64,000 nt of DNA from Trifolium pratense (GCF_020283565.1 NC_060060.1:24800001-24864000), one strand, 5' to 3'. Counted from the first letter of the stretch, positions 48,901 to 59,387 are shown. The notes: generated by a model from the sequence alone, not told the origin. Translations and numbers: made by a program.

Positions 48901-49379
48901 AAAAAAAAATTGAAGATTTTAACGGATTTTAACGGACTACTTTATTAAATTTTATTCAAATTAGTCTCTCTATGTTAAAAAAAATGAAGTAAAGAAAAAA
49001 AAAATAAAGGAAAAGATATACACTTAGAATACATGTTAATGTTACCCTAAAAATTTACGAAAAGAGTTTTTTATTTTTTTTTGGAAAAGATGAAATAGAA
49101 GTGAAAATTTATAAATTAAAAAAAAAATGGAATTGGGCGGTTGGACTTGAAAGTTTGAAGCATGATGGGAGCTTAGGCGGGATTTGAAGCTACTACTTAG
49201 GAGCTTAATTGTAACAATATTTTTTTGACGCATTAATCCTAACAATTTAGGAGTAAAAGATTTGTGTTCTGAAGGGCATGAAAAATAATTTTTAAATCAA
49301 TATTTATTAATTTTATTTAAATAAATAACCCTCATTTATAAATTTGGCTAAGGCCTCTGAATGTATTGGGTCAGTTTTT

Positions 49380-49540
49380 TTTAGCTTTCACCACCAATTT
49401 AATCTGGTTCGGGCGTCAGTTCTAATTAACATCAAATGATTTCAGTCCTCTTCCGATCGCATTTGCGGGAGATCGAACCGTGGTCCTTCCTACAAAATTC
49501 AACGTCAATCACCACTGAACCAACTAACGATTGGTTCTAT
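49380..49540 (-). mobile_element. SINE family B, minus-strand copy
   Basis: On the minus strand: tagttggttcagtggtgat (A-box-like), ccacggttcgatctcccgc (B-box) and the family body to ggtggtgaaagc. It is nearly full length. Confidence 0.75.
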
Positions 49541-50559
49541 TATAGGAAGTTTATATGAATTCTTCAAATTTAATATATTATAGTATTTTAAATTTAATCT
49601 TTGTTGTAATGATACTTTCAAAATTAAAAACATATTAATAAAAAATATCCAATTATCATTTTCCATAAAAATACTCTCTCAAAAATATTGACATTATACA
49701 AAAGCAGAAAATACACAATAACAATAAAAATTAATGTTGTGTCAAAAATAAAAATAAATGTTGTGCGTCAAGTAAAAATAATGTCGCATGAAGTTAAACC
49801 AAATAACCAAAGTTAAGAAAATTTAAAATACTACAATGAAAATTTGTAGTAGTATGTTAAGAAAATCTAAAATACTACAATGAAAACTTTGTACTCTAGT
49901 AGTACAACATCACAAAGTAGATGAACAGTTTTTTTGACGAATGAGTAGAAGAACAGTTAATGACCAATTATATGCATTTTCCACGTTGAACAGATAAGCA
50001 CCCATTTGAGACCAAAAAAAATTCAAAGATATGTGAAGATGTTTTGAAAAATCACGGTATGGAAATACGGAATACGTACATGCCAATTTATATATGAAAA
50101 ATATTTAATCAATCGTAGAAAAGCAATATTCAAAATTTTGAGACAATGAGAATTGGAAAAGTCTTTTAGGCTTAAGTGAAAGAGATCATTAATGAGAGTG
50201 GTTTAGGCGGCATAATTATAAGTTGGGAGGGAAACTTTGTTTTCTGCCTTAATATATAAAAGATTTTATTTTTTTGGTTTCCTTGACCAGTTTCCCGGAA
50301 ACACCAGTTAGCATAACCCTTTTCTTTATATTTTATTTTTAATTTGATAATTTATTTTGTTAATAAGTACAATTTTTTTTCTCGTTGTATGTGATAATGA
50401 GGCATTAACACCTCTCATTAAGCTGCCTTCCTTTCTCATTTTTTTTTTTTATTTTGTTTCTTTCTAATCGACATTGAAAATTTCATACTAATAACATATT
50501 AACAAAAATATATAAAATAATTACTTTTTGTTGCCCGTTTACTAGTATGAAATTTTCAA

Positions 50560-51500
50560 TGTGTATTTTTAAAATAATGCGATTAATGTGGCATTTTTAT
50601 AAAATAATTATGTTTTAATACGATAAAATTTTGAAACTCATGAGTTGATTTTTTTATTATTTTATATGCAAAAATCTGTTAAAGTACATCATTTAGAATA
50701 TATTGTGGAAGCACTTTTTACATCCTTGTATGATAATTTTTTTTTTTAAAACTTGAGACTATTTTCAAAACATCAATATTAATGTGGTATTTATCAACAA
50801 AAAAAAATTAATGTGGTATCTTTATAATAATAATTGATTATTTTATACGCAAAAATTTGTTAACTATTTGCACCGCACACGTTATATATTTTCTATATTT
50901 TTTTTTGTCAAGTAGCTAAAAAATTCACCTTAAAAGTGAATAAGTGGAGTGTCCCAGGTTCGAACTCAGACTCCTGCACATATTGTATGATGTCCCTACC
51001 AACTGAGTTATGCTCACTAGGCTGAGACACATATTTTCTATACTTTTACTTGCATAAATAATTTTTTTGCGTTCCGATATGATAAAAATTTGAAAACTCG
51101 TGAGTATTTTCAAAATACCAACATTAATTTAATATTTTTATAAAATATATTTTAATTTTATTTACGAAACTCGTTAAATATTTGCACCACACTCATTACG
51201 GATTGATGTACTTAATTTATGGAAATAAATTTCTATGTCTTAATATGATAAAATTTTGGAAACTTGCGAGTATTTTAAAATATCAAAATTAATGATGTAT
51301 TTCTATATATAAAATATTTATTTTATATTCAAAAACCGTTAATATTTACACCACTCTTGTTATATATTTTGTATACTTATATTTGCCTCAGAATTTTATA
51401 ACCAATATTATAAAATCCATCCTATGGAACTTTTTAAACTCATGAGTATATTTACAAACTTCCCATTAATTTAGTATTTTTATAAAATATTTTATTTATT
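50560..51500. repeat. Old, drifted tandem array
   Basis: A phrase of the form gataaaattttgaaactcatgag, then attttyaaaayaycaayattaat, then tattt-tataaaat, then cgttaaatatttgcaccacac recurs at about 50620, 50735 (partial), 51080, 51250 and 51435. Units are roughly 170-250 bp with many substitutions and a SINE inserted at 50900. Seen by eye only, so unit borders are approximate. Confidence 0.5.
50900..51027 (-). mobile_element. SINE family A, minus-strand copy 3
   Basis: The plus strand reads tttttttttgtcaagtagct at the tail end, then caggttcgaactcagac (B-box complement) and ccaactgagttatgctcact (A-box complement). It lies within the old tandem array. Confidence 0.7.
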
Positions 51501-51665
51501 TATTTTTGTTTGATTTACTTTAATTTTCAAAAACATCTATTTTTTTCAAACTCAGAAGTGGGTTCATACACATCTTGATAGAAGATTAGAGAGTCGCTAG
51601 TTAAATACTTATAGGTAGTAGTTAATTAAATAATTTAGATATTAGTGAGATATAATATTTATATT

Positions 51666-51750
51666 AGAGGAGGGATTCGTTGACTCCATGAGTAAGTCTC
51701 AATTGACTTACTCCGCTTAATAACTCTTGGAGTCAACGAATCCCTCCTCG
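51666..51750. repeat. Short perfect hairpin
   Basis: gaggagggattcgttgactc at the left is repeated exactly in inverted form as gagtcaacgaatccctcctc at the right. Inside, agtaagtc and gacttact form a second, nested stem. Total about 85 bp. No target duplication is clear (flanks atattaga and gagttattaag). A second inverted pair gacttactccgcttaataac / gttattaagcat follows. Confidence 0.7.
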
Positions 51751-52110
51751 AGTTATTAAGCATAATAATATATTTTTTTTAAAACGAACGTTCGCACTTT
51801 ACCCATCAAACATGCATGGGGGAGTTCACTTCCTAGATAGCGAACGATTTTCATATATATATATATATATGGGGAGAGATCAAATTACACCGGTGTAACA
51901 TTTGAGTAATGTTACACCGTTCAATAACGCTTTAACGAATACAAATTTTACAAAATTCACCGTTTGATTTAAAGTTTATATCGTATACATCATATGTGTT
52001 AAATTTTACAAAAATCTAAAATCGTTTGATGTGTTATTGAGACTAATCAAGATTAACGGTTTCTGCGTTTTTGTTGAATACCGTTAATTTTGATACGTCT
52101 CAATGACTAT

Positions 52111-53406
52111 TCTGGTAAAGAACAAAGGGAGTTTGTATTATTGATTAAATAGAAGTATGATTTACATAAGTTTGGACCAAGAAAAAAGTCCATTAGGTTT
52201 ATACAGAATATGAACTACTATTTATAGACTTTGGGATCCTTCTTCTCCAAGCTAAATCGCCTTATTTTTCGGCCACTACTATCTCCGCCGTTCATACGTG
52301 GATGTTGGGCGGTTTCTTTTCCTTCCTCTCCAAGCTATGGCGGATCGTGGATGTGGTGGTGATTTTTCGCCACGTGTAGTAACATGACATGGAATCATGG
52401 GGGCGAAGATATTTTGGTGTGACACCGTCTTTTGGCTCCATGGCGCTACTAAGTGTTTTCCCCGAGTCGAATGCAAAGCTGTTGGAACAAAGTTCACATT
52501 GGTGTGTGAATTGAAAATAAAATTGAGTCTCATATCGGGTACTAGAGCATACTAGTATATAATTTGAGGAAATAAATAAATTAAGTTTCACATCGGTTAC
52601 AAACATTATTTATTTATTTATTATTCATTATTCAAGGATATAATTATGTTAGAACTGTAACCGAAAATATTAAAAACCATGCTCCTTATGAGTGTGAAAA
52701 TAAAATAAAAGGAGCTTGCATCGACAGAAAAATAAGGCCATATTTTCATCTTAACAAAAGAGCACAAGAATGGAAATTGCACTATACTATGCACCTAGCT
52801 ATGCTCCATTGGTGCCTGCCAATTATACACATAGATAATTTAATCTATTTGTTCAATTGCATTGCTAACAACAACAACAAAAACATGCGGACAACCTTTA
52901 TGCTTTTGATTTTCCTCTGGTATGTTGCTCCTTAATTATTTTCATTGCTTCAACTTGGTTACTTTGTTGTTTTAGCTAAACTGATAAATTCATTTACTCT
53001 TGCTAAGACAATTTAGTAGACTCTTTTCTATATATGTTAGGGTGTGTTGATTAATACATATATATTGATCTATGAGTAGCATTTCAACACATATAGCTTG
53101 TTTAACTATATGTCAAATTGTTAGTATAACTTTTTATGTGGATATATATATATTTGGTTCGGTACAATGTTGTTGCATCACCGAACGTAAATTATTTTCT
53201 TCTTGGGATTAAACCTGATTTTTATGTAATTATTGAAATAAAGAATTAGGCATGTGTTTCTTTATTTTCTTTATTTGATTATACAAAATTAGAAAAATTT
53301 GCATCATGTTTCCTAATTGTTTATAGAAAAACATTGTTTATTCTATGTATTATATGTGATACTAATAATATTATTATTAGTGTTAATTGGTTTGAGAGTG
53401 ATCTAA
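52111..53406. other. Gene desert, right part
   Basis: No gene. At about 52500-52610 a tandem echo occurs (attgagtctcatatcgggta and attaagtttcacatcggtta). From about 52870 the sequence may be the start of an LTR whose later parts are the hairpin array and leader-like segment that follow; no LTR start was fixed. Confidence 0.4.
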
Positions 53407-53429
53407 GTAATCACTAGTTCCTTCAAATA

Positions 53430-53700
53430 AAGAATGGTCTTAGTACCATTATCCCTTTGATTTGAGAATGGTCTTAGTACCATATTGGAATGGCCTTAGT
53501 GTCATTATATTGATTGATATTGTAGTATCATCAATACATGTGGTATTGTAGTACCACATGTGGTATCGTAGTACCGTTGATTCATAGATTGATGTTGTAG
53601 CATCAATTTGAGTGGTATTGTAGTACCACTGAATCACCGATGAATCATAGATTGATGTTGTAACATCAATTCGAGTGGTATTGTAGTACCATTCAAGAAG
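53430..53700. repeat. Array of about ten micro-hairpins with covarying stems
   Basis: Short palindromes of one pattern recur: atggtcttagtaccat (twice), atggccttagtgtcat, tgatattgtagtatca, gtggtattgtagtaccac (twice), tggtatcgtagtaccg, ttgatgttgtagcatcaa, ttgatgttgtaacatcaa and a last ggtattgtagtacc. Loop cores stay close to ttgtag or cttagt, while the stem changes in a matched way on both sides (ggta/tacc, gata/tatc, gatg/catc). The minus-strand frame across it is a by-product. Confidence 0.8.
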
Positions 53701-53749
53701 GTGTATTCTTTGACCGATTTCTACCGTGCAGTACCATATCGGCATACAA

Positions 53750-53890
53750 TTGTAACTGGGCTGTTTTATCCTGGAGACGGCGTGGTTGATAGTCTGCTTG
53801 CACGATTTTGGGCAGTGCCACGAAACGTCTTAAAGAGAGCGACCTAGTCCGCGACTCAACCCAGTAATCTCTTCGGTGGCTGTAAAAATT
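53750..53890. other. Possible LTR/leader segment
   Basis: A GC-richer tract (ctggagacggcgtggttgat, gggcagtgccacgaaacgtc, gagagcgacctagtccgcga) differs sharply from the AT-rich surroundings. It recalls R/U5-like segments of plant copia LTRs, but no primer-binding site, second LTR or internal domain is visible. Low confidence. Confidence 0.35.
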
Positions 53891-53938
53891 ATTTTTAACT
53901 GTTTTTAAATCCCGAAAACAACAAAAGCTAATGTCACT

Positions 53939-54375
53939 CTAAATCCCAGACATGTTCGCTACCAAGTGAACGAACGCTCACATGCATGCTCGCTACATAG
54001 GGAGTGAACTCAACCAGCAAAACGTGTTTGACGTGATGCAAACGAAATGCTTTTGATAGAATATGTGTATATTTAACAAATACTGATGTACAATTATTAG
54101 CATTAGTCACAAAATTTCATTGCATTACTGATGTGTATAATATACATGTCTTACAATTATATATTAGGAAGCTAATCAAGGCTTATGAATACAATGATAT
54201 TTTGTGACTAATGCTAATAATTGTACATCAGTATTTGCTAAATATACACATATTCTATCAAAAGCATTTCGTTTGCATCACGTCAAACACGTTTTGCTGG
54301 TTGAGTTCACTCCCTATGTAGCGAGCATGCATGTGAGCGTTCGTTCACTTGGTAGCGAACATGTCTGGGATTTAG
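53939..54375. repeat. 437-bp near-perfect inverted repeat
   Basis: The left arm 53939-54126 and right arm 54188-54375 are inverted copies of about 188 bp. Comparing base by base I find about three mismatches (near 54076, 54116 and 54123). The loop is about 60 bp. Outer ends read ctaaatcccagacatgttcg. No target-site duplication is visible at the borders. Each arm carries gttcgctaccaagtgaacga and ctcgctacatagggagtgaa, related to a tract at about 51780-51852. The plus-strand frame through the right arm is probably fortuitous. Confidence 0.85.
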
Positions 54376-54900
54376 GAAAGAAACCTAAGGTTGAAGAACA
54401 GCGTATGTTTGCTGCAAAGCCGCCTGACGAACCACAATTTAAAAAGATATTTTAAGAAAATAAAAATTATATGTTTCAGTAACTTTTTAATAAAAAACAA
54501 TAATATGGTGTTGAAACTTTATTATGATCTATTGTAAACCTTTATAATCTACAAGCGAAAATTAGTCTCCCATCATGGGAGACCCATTGGAGACCTATTG
54601 CACTTACCATCCTTGTTAAATGAAGTTTCTTTTTTCTTTCTTTTGAGTAAAAGTGGTTGAAGAAAGCCATGGTTTTTTTTTTGTTTTAATATTTAAATTG
54701 AAAAAAACTATACCAAAAAAAAATATTTAAATTGAAAAAAGTAAAAATAAATAGTGTTCGTGATTTTTCGTGAGATGCATTTTGTTGGGACACATAGCAC
54801 TGCTCGTGATAAAAGGTTGCAATTTAATAAAGTGATAACCGTCAATTTATAACCGCTGAAATTTTTTAAACTGACGTGGATGAATTTACATTTTACTATC
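54376..54900. other. Upstream region of the DMP gene
   Basis: AT-rich, no gene. A short direct repeat aaatatttaaattgaaaaaa is present at about 54690 and 54720. Confidence 0.4.
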
Positions 54901-54908
54901 CAATCCAA

Positions 54909-54918
54909 TATATATATA
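54909..54918 (+). promoter_or_regulatory. Probable TATA box of the DMP gene
   Basis: tatatatatac lies about 100 bp upstream of the ATG at 55015, a normal distance, followed by a CT-rich leader (attatctctctcttaatcc). Confidence 0.5.
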
Positions 54919-55014
54919 CAACAAGCATTCAAATAAACATTATCTCTCTCTTAATCCATTTCATTCATTCACAAGTATCCAATCACATGTTCTCTTCATC
55001 TTAAACAATCAAAT

Positions 55015-55674
55015 ATGGAACAAACTCAACATGAAATTGGAATCAAAGTCTACAATGCAACACCACCACCACCACCACAAGAAGTCACCACTGTCCCGCG
55101 ACAACCCTCCAGTCACCCGGACCCTGGGAAGAATCGTCGCGCCATAATGGCAAAAGGTGTTCAAAAAACCCTCTCAAAAACTTCCCTACTCGGAAACTTC
55201 CTTCCAACCGGAACACTCATCACATTCGAAATGGTCCTTCCTTCAATCTACCGAAATGGTCAATGCACTCATGTTCACATCATCATGATGCATTTCCTCT
55301 TAATCATGTGTGCACTTTCTTGTTTTTTCTTCCACTTTACCGATAGTTTTCACGGCGCTGATGGTAATGTTTACTACGGTTTTGTTACTCGAAAAGGGTT
55401 GTCTGTTTTTAAACCGGGACTCGCTGTTTTGGTTCCTAAAGACGACAAGTACAAAGTTGGGTTTCAAGATTTTGTGCACGCGATTATGTCGGTTATGGTG
55501 TTTGTGGCTATTGCTTTTTCGGATTATAGGGTTACTAATTGTTTATTTCCTGGACATGAAAGAGAGATGGATCAAGTTATGGAGAGTTTTCCATTGATGG
55601 TTGGAATTATTTGTAGCGGTTTGTTCCTTATTTTTCCTACTTCAAGGCATGGAATTGGATGCATGTCTGCCTAA
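55015..55674 (+). CDS. DMP8/9: DMP8/DMP9-type DUF679 membrane protein, 219 aa, intronless
   Basis: Four-span membrane protein of the DMP family (DUF679). In Arabidopsis the DMP8/DMP9 pair acts in sperm cells to promote gamete fusion; loss causes single-fertilisation defects and maternal haploids. The sequence begins MEQTQHEIGIKVYNATPPPP, matching the DMP8/9 N-terminal signature (ME then IxVYxATPP), with a Pro-rich linker, then AKGVQKTLSKTSLLGNFLPT, FEMVLPSIYRNGQC, CFFFHFTDSFHGADG, VYYGFVTRKGL, FQDFVHAIMSVMVFVAIAFS and EMDQVMESFPLMVGIICSG, ending FPTSRHGIGC. Hydrophobic segments are at about 60-80, 92-112, 155-172 and 187-206. The frame is uninterrupted and of normal length, so it looks functional. 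Other DMPs (1-7) differ at the N-terminus and around the FHFTDS region. The family is otherwise short of known domains. Flanks are repeat-rich and no neighbour shares the function. Confidence 0.93.
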   Translation: MEQTQHEIGIKVYNATPPPPPQEVTTVPRQPSSHPDPGKNRRAIMAKGVQKTLSKTSLLGNFLPTGTLITFEMVLPSIYRNGQCTHVHIIMMHFLLIMCALSCFFFHFTDSFHGADGNVYYGFVTRKGLSVFKPGLAVLVPKDDKYKVGFQDFVHAIMSVMVFVAIAFSDYRVTNCLFPGHEREMDQVMESFPLMVGIICSGLFLIFPTSRHGIGCMSA

Positions 55675-56519
55675 TTTACTAGTATATATATTATATATAT
55701 GTTTTCATTTGTGTGCTTGTTTATTTAATAACCTTATGTATTAATTAATTTATGTATAATTTGTGTGAAAACAATGTGAAGGTTGTGTAATTTTATATAT
55801 ATTAACATTGATTGAAACAAATTTAGTTCAGTTATCGACATACTTTCAGAGTCTAATAATTGAATATGGCATAGCAATTAAACACATACACTTATTGTTG
55901 TTTGTGAAATTTCCAATTCTGAACATTCTTCTACTATGTATATATGTGACTTCAGACTTTAATTATGATTATAGTCAAATATTTCTTACTTTAGGCAACA
56001 ATGCAACACTAAGAAATTAATCAATGTTAGTAAATTTGTTCAATCAATCAAGAACAGAAGTGGAATTGAATTCAAGATCATACGGTGGTGACTACTTCTC
56101 TACCCTCACATAAATTGAGGGTATATGTCATGTGCTGACATGACAACAATCAAATTCAGCCATATATGTGTTCAAGTCAAATATAAATAATTATATTTTA
56201 GGTTACTACTTTTCATTAATTATATTTTAGGTTACACATATTCTTATCATTTACTAAAAAACACTTTTCACAAATCTTATTCATCTTTTCTTACGGATTC
56301 ATATTTTCTTTTTTCGTAAGATCAAATTTTTTCTTGCGGATCCAATGAAATTCCTAATTAATTAAACTTGATGCAACAATAAGTAACTTTATTATACAAT
56401 TGGTGAATATGATTAATGAATGAAACACTGCTCGAGTTAAAGTTATTTGTAATTAACAGTAGATACATCAACAAATACATCATTTGATATATGAAATTCT
56501 CTTCATTGTGATGCTGAAA
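55675..56519. other. DMP 3' UTR and AT-rich intergenic DNA
   Basis: Nothing beyond the 3' flank of the DMP gene is seen. The frame 55808-56020 is Ile/Leu-rich and lacks support. Confidence 0.4.
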
Positions 56520-56840
56520 TTAATTTAAGAACTGACCAATATAAATCAAGCAGACAGAATTATATTTCTCTAATTGATAATTATCTTTCCAATGATGATG
56601 ATGATTATAAGGACTAACTAACCGGACTCGGCGGGTGGTATTTGCATTGGTCATGGATGGCGATGGAGGAACATTTCTTCGTTGTGATTTCAGTGGAGCG
56701 TCTGATGAGTTCAGTGGAGCCTCGGATGATTTGGGTGGAGTGTGAGCGTCTGATGTGTCAAGTGAAGCATCTGATGAAGAAACAATTCCTTGCTGAGCAA
56801 GTTCTGGTGATAGTGGATACTGCGGCGGAGATTGTGGCAT
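56520..56840 (-). CDS. Ser/Pro-rich open frame, possibly part of a broken gene
   Basis: 106 codons from the ATG at 56840. The frame stays open upstream to about 56975, giving more Pro-rich sequence (NYSPPPSPTHPPPPLPPFPI) without an ATG. The content is repetitive: SSDASLDTSDAHTPP then SSEAPLNSSDAPLKS. It ends in a His-rich, non-proline tail that may be intronic read-through. Such composition suits a cell-wall or disordered protein, but on its own it is weak evidence. An exon join with 57282-57473 fails because in-frame stops lie between every usable acceptor and this frame. Confidence 0.3.
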   Translation of the reverse strand: MPQSPPQYPLSPELAQQGIVSSSDASLDTSDAHTPPKSSEAPLNSSDAPLKSQRRNVPPSPSMTNANTTRRVRLVSPYNHHHHWKDNYQLEKYNSVCLIYIGQFLN

Positions 56841-57281
56841 GGCAGTGGAGTGGAGTGGTGATGGCTGTTGTTGTGACGGTGGAGAGTCAATCGGAAATGG
56901 TGGTAGTGGCGGAGGGGGGTGGGTCGGTGATGGCGGAGGAGAGTAGTTTGTTGAAGGGTAATCAGGTAACGTAGTTAGTTATCTTCTGTTATGAGAACTC
57001 AAGTTTTCTGTCTTCTGCCATAACTCTCATAAACTCCTCCAATTCATTACACATCCAATCATAGAGGCTGAGTCTAAGAAGAGAAAATAGCACTCCAACT
57101 CGGTTAAAGATGCTTCATTTGATGTCAAAAAGTACACATTGCAATATATTTACCTAGATTTAGTAGTTGTTTACATTGATAAATTTTTAAGAAGTAATTA
57201 TCCTAACTCTTAAGTATTGTATTTTATTCATAACAGTTGCACATTAACAATTTGATGATTTATAAAATTCTTTGATCTTAC

Positions 57282-57473
57282 CTGATCAGAAGAGTGACCT
57301 GCAGGTACTCCGACGCTCAAGTCAGTGAGGGTGAAGCAAAGGTTTTCTTTAGTGAATGAATTAGTACCTGACTCCACTAATAGTGTGGAGTATAATAGCC
57401 CCTGCGCTGGGCCAAGACCCTTGATGGCTTTAATGACCATCAAATGGCTGCCGGAAAACGGTTGAAGAACCAT
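57282..57473 (-). CDS. Possible first exon of an unidentified gene
   Basis: 64 codons from the ATG at 57473 to a good donor, CAG/GTAAGA, at 57282. The peptide has normal amino-acid balance (MVLQPFSGSHLMVIKAIKG, then LGPAQGLLYSTLLVESGTNS, then CFTLTDLSVGVPAGHSSDQ) and is not low-complexity, which supports it as coding. I do not recognise the family. No matching second exon was found: acceptors near 56990 lead to stops. It may be a pseudogene, or the next exon may have been missed. Confidence 0.35.
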
Positions 57474-59036
57474 GATGAGCAGTTAATGTTAATGCTCATC
57501 ATGTCAAACCAATCTTCTTTCTTAACTCTTCAAAGGTGTTAACCTTCAATGGGATTGTTAACAGGTCTTAATGAATTTGCTTATTGATCCCACTTCATAA
57601 GCAATGACAGGTCTTGCATGTGTGACTTAGATATCTCATAAGCAATGTTACATCAACTAGCTTTTCATCACCATAAGCAATGATAATTTTTGGTGTACCA
57701 AGTGAGGAAGAAATTGGCTTGAAGGAGGATTTTGATATAAAAAGTTTTGAATGTCAAGCCATAAAATAAATATCATGGTTCAAGCACATGGTATTTGGTC
57801 AACAAGCACATAAATTATTTTGAATGGGGGTAATTAACAAGCAACTGCATAAGCATATAGTTCGGAACATTAATGCCTTCACCTCTCAGTCCATCAATTT
57901 GGTGATATAAAATTTATGTATCATGGCTCCATAGTTACTTATGTTAATTTGTCAAATCCTAAGATGAAGAGAATTACTCACATATGAACATGTGAATATC
58001 TGCAAAATAAAGTAAAAATAGAAAACTAAAGACAAGAAAAGTAAAGAAATAGATTATTTTCCTTTGGCATATAATCTTATTTATAGCCTAAAAGACCTGT
58101 AATCTTGTGTCATTCAGTAGTCAGAAAGGCATTATTACAGATTTAGTACATTATTAAAACATGAAATGAAGAGATGAAATTGACGAAGGATAAAATAAAT
58201 ATATGAAGGATGACCAGACTTGAGAAGAGGGAAGAGCAAAAAAAATTGGTAAAACAAAAAGAGAAAAATGTAAGAAGAGTAGGATGATTGATTTTGTTGT
58301 ACTAATCCTATAATTTCTTTATTTTGTGCCGGAACCGTTAGAGCCATGTGTGGTGGTCTTTCTGGGAACCAGTGATCTTGGTAGGATATGGGCTTGTTTT
58401 TTGCCTTCTTTTCTCGATTTCTCTTCTTTCTCTCTTTTCTGGGCGTTTTGGTGATTTGGGGTTGGATGCTTAGGAGCTTTTCTATCTTTGATTTCATTGT
58501 ATTTTTTTCTTTTCATTGGGGATTTAGTACTTCTTGTACTCCCTTTTGTAGACTCTCTTTAGTGTATTATTTCTCTCCTTTTATATATATATATATATGA
58601 GATTTGCTAATGCACACCCACTGTTTTTTATGAAGGTGTGTATTAGCAACATACACCTTAAAATATATTTAACTACTTTTTAGTTATCATTTGCTAACAC
58701 ACACCTTCTATATGATATAAAAAAGATGTGTTCAATTATTTGAAGGTATTCATTATCTTTCATTTGGAAATGTCCAAGAGAGACACATGCTACAATGTGT
58801 TGAATTTAGGATGGTGCAAATTTTGAATATGATGACTTGTTTACCCCGGAAAAGCAGTGTTTCTAAAAAATCAGTGAAAGGCTAAAATAGGTATTTTGCA
58901 AGCAATTATTTTTTATATATTTATTTATTATAGATGAAAGAAAAGAGATCCGAAGTTGAAGTATCTTGATCTTCTATTTTGTTCTCACTCCATAATGGTT
59001 CTGTTTCTTCAAAGAAATGAATGATCTCTCTAAAAA
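57474..59036. other. Intergenic stretch
   Basis: No gene supported. A direct repeat of tcataagcaatg occurs three times between about 57590 and 57690. Near 58600-58720 there is a foldback-like pair (tgctaatgcacaccca and tgctaacacacacc, with aggtgtgtattagcaaca inverted between). Strand-biased TTT-rich frames at 58135-58600 are rejected. Confidence 0.45.
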
Positions 59037-59387
59037 ATGAATCTCAGTGAACAACAACAACAGCAGCAGCAACAACAACAACAACAAGTGCATGATGAAG
59101 AAGAGGAAGAATTTGAAGCACCAAAAAGTTATTGTTGTTACATCACATGTATTCTCATATCGATATCGGCATTTGGTTTTTTTCTTGCTTTCATTGTGCG
59201 TCCTTCTTCTCTGCTCCTTAATTATTTCATTATTATAAATCACATCTAATAATAATCAATTCTTCTGCGTAAATTTTTTTTTATCAATTCTTCATTTTGT
59301 TAATTTTTGTTTCAGGTGTACCTTTTTGTTAGATATGCTCAAATAAAGAAAAAACAACATCACTGGGACGAAGACACAATGCCTTAA
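59037..59387 (+). CDS. Small Gln-rich tail-anchored-type protein, two exons, 76 aa
   Basis: Family not recognised. Exon 1 is 59037-59195 and exon 2 is 59316-59387, phase 0. It starts MNLSE followed by a run of 12 Gln, then an acidic stretch (HDEEEEEFEAPKS). One membrane segment, CCYITCILISISAFGFFLAF, runs across the intron into VYLFVRYAQ and ends in a short charged tail (KKKQHHWDEDTMP). A single span near the C-terminus and the absence of a signal peptide suggest a tail-anchored or type II protein. The donor is ATT/GTGCGT; without splicing the frame would continue into PSSLLLNYF. The intron position and the Val-Tyr start of exon 2 match the genes at 29825 and 61607. The Gln run is a CAA/CAG repeat and should vary in length. 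Confidence 0.6.

Larger units (their letters stand above)
48901..52110. other. Gene desert, middle part
   Basis: Mostly AT-rich DNA. Minus-strand SINE B at 49380-49540, minus-strand SINE A at 50900-51027 and a short perfect hairpin at 51666-51750 are listed apart. Between about 50560 and 51540 the motif gataaaattttgaaactc followed by gagtattttcaaaa and then attaatgtggtattt recurs about five times with heavy drift, an old tandem array of roughly 180-250 bp units. At 51884-52110 lies a relative of the foldback at 4400. Confidence 0.5.

Noticed and set aside
53449..53745. 98-codon minus-strand frame
   Set aside because: Produced by the hairpin array; the repeated WYYNTT-type peptide is only a translation of the palindromes.
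54204..54455. 83-codon plus-strand frame
   Set aside because: Mostly inside the right arm of the inverted repeat; no domain, and the left arm does not code for the same protein in a sensible way.
58135..58600. Frames on both strands of a T/A-biased tract
   Set aside because: Phe/Lys-rich by composition, no domain, no intron signals, no homologue recognised.
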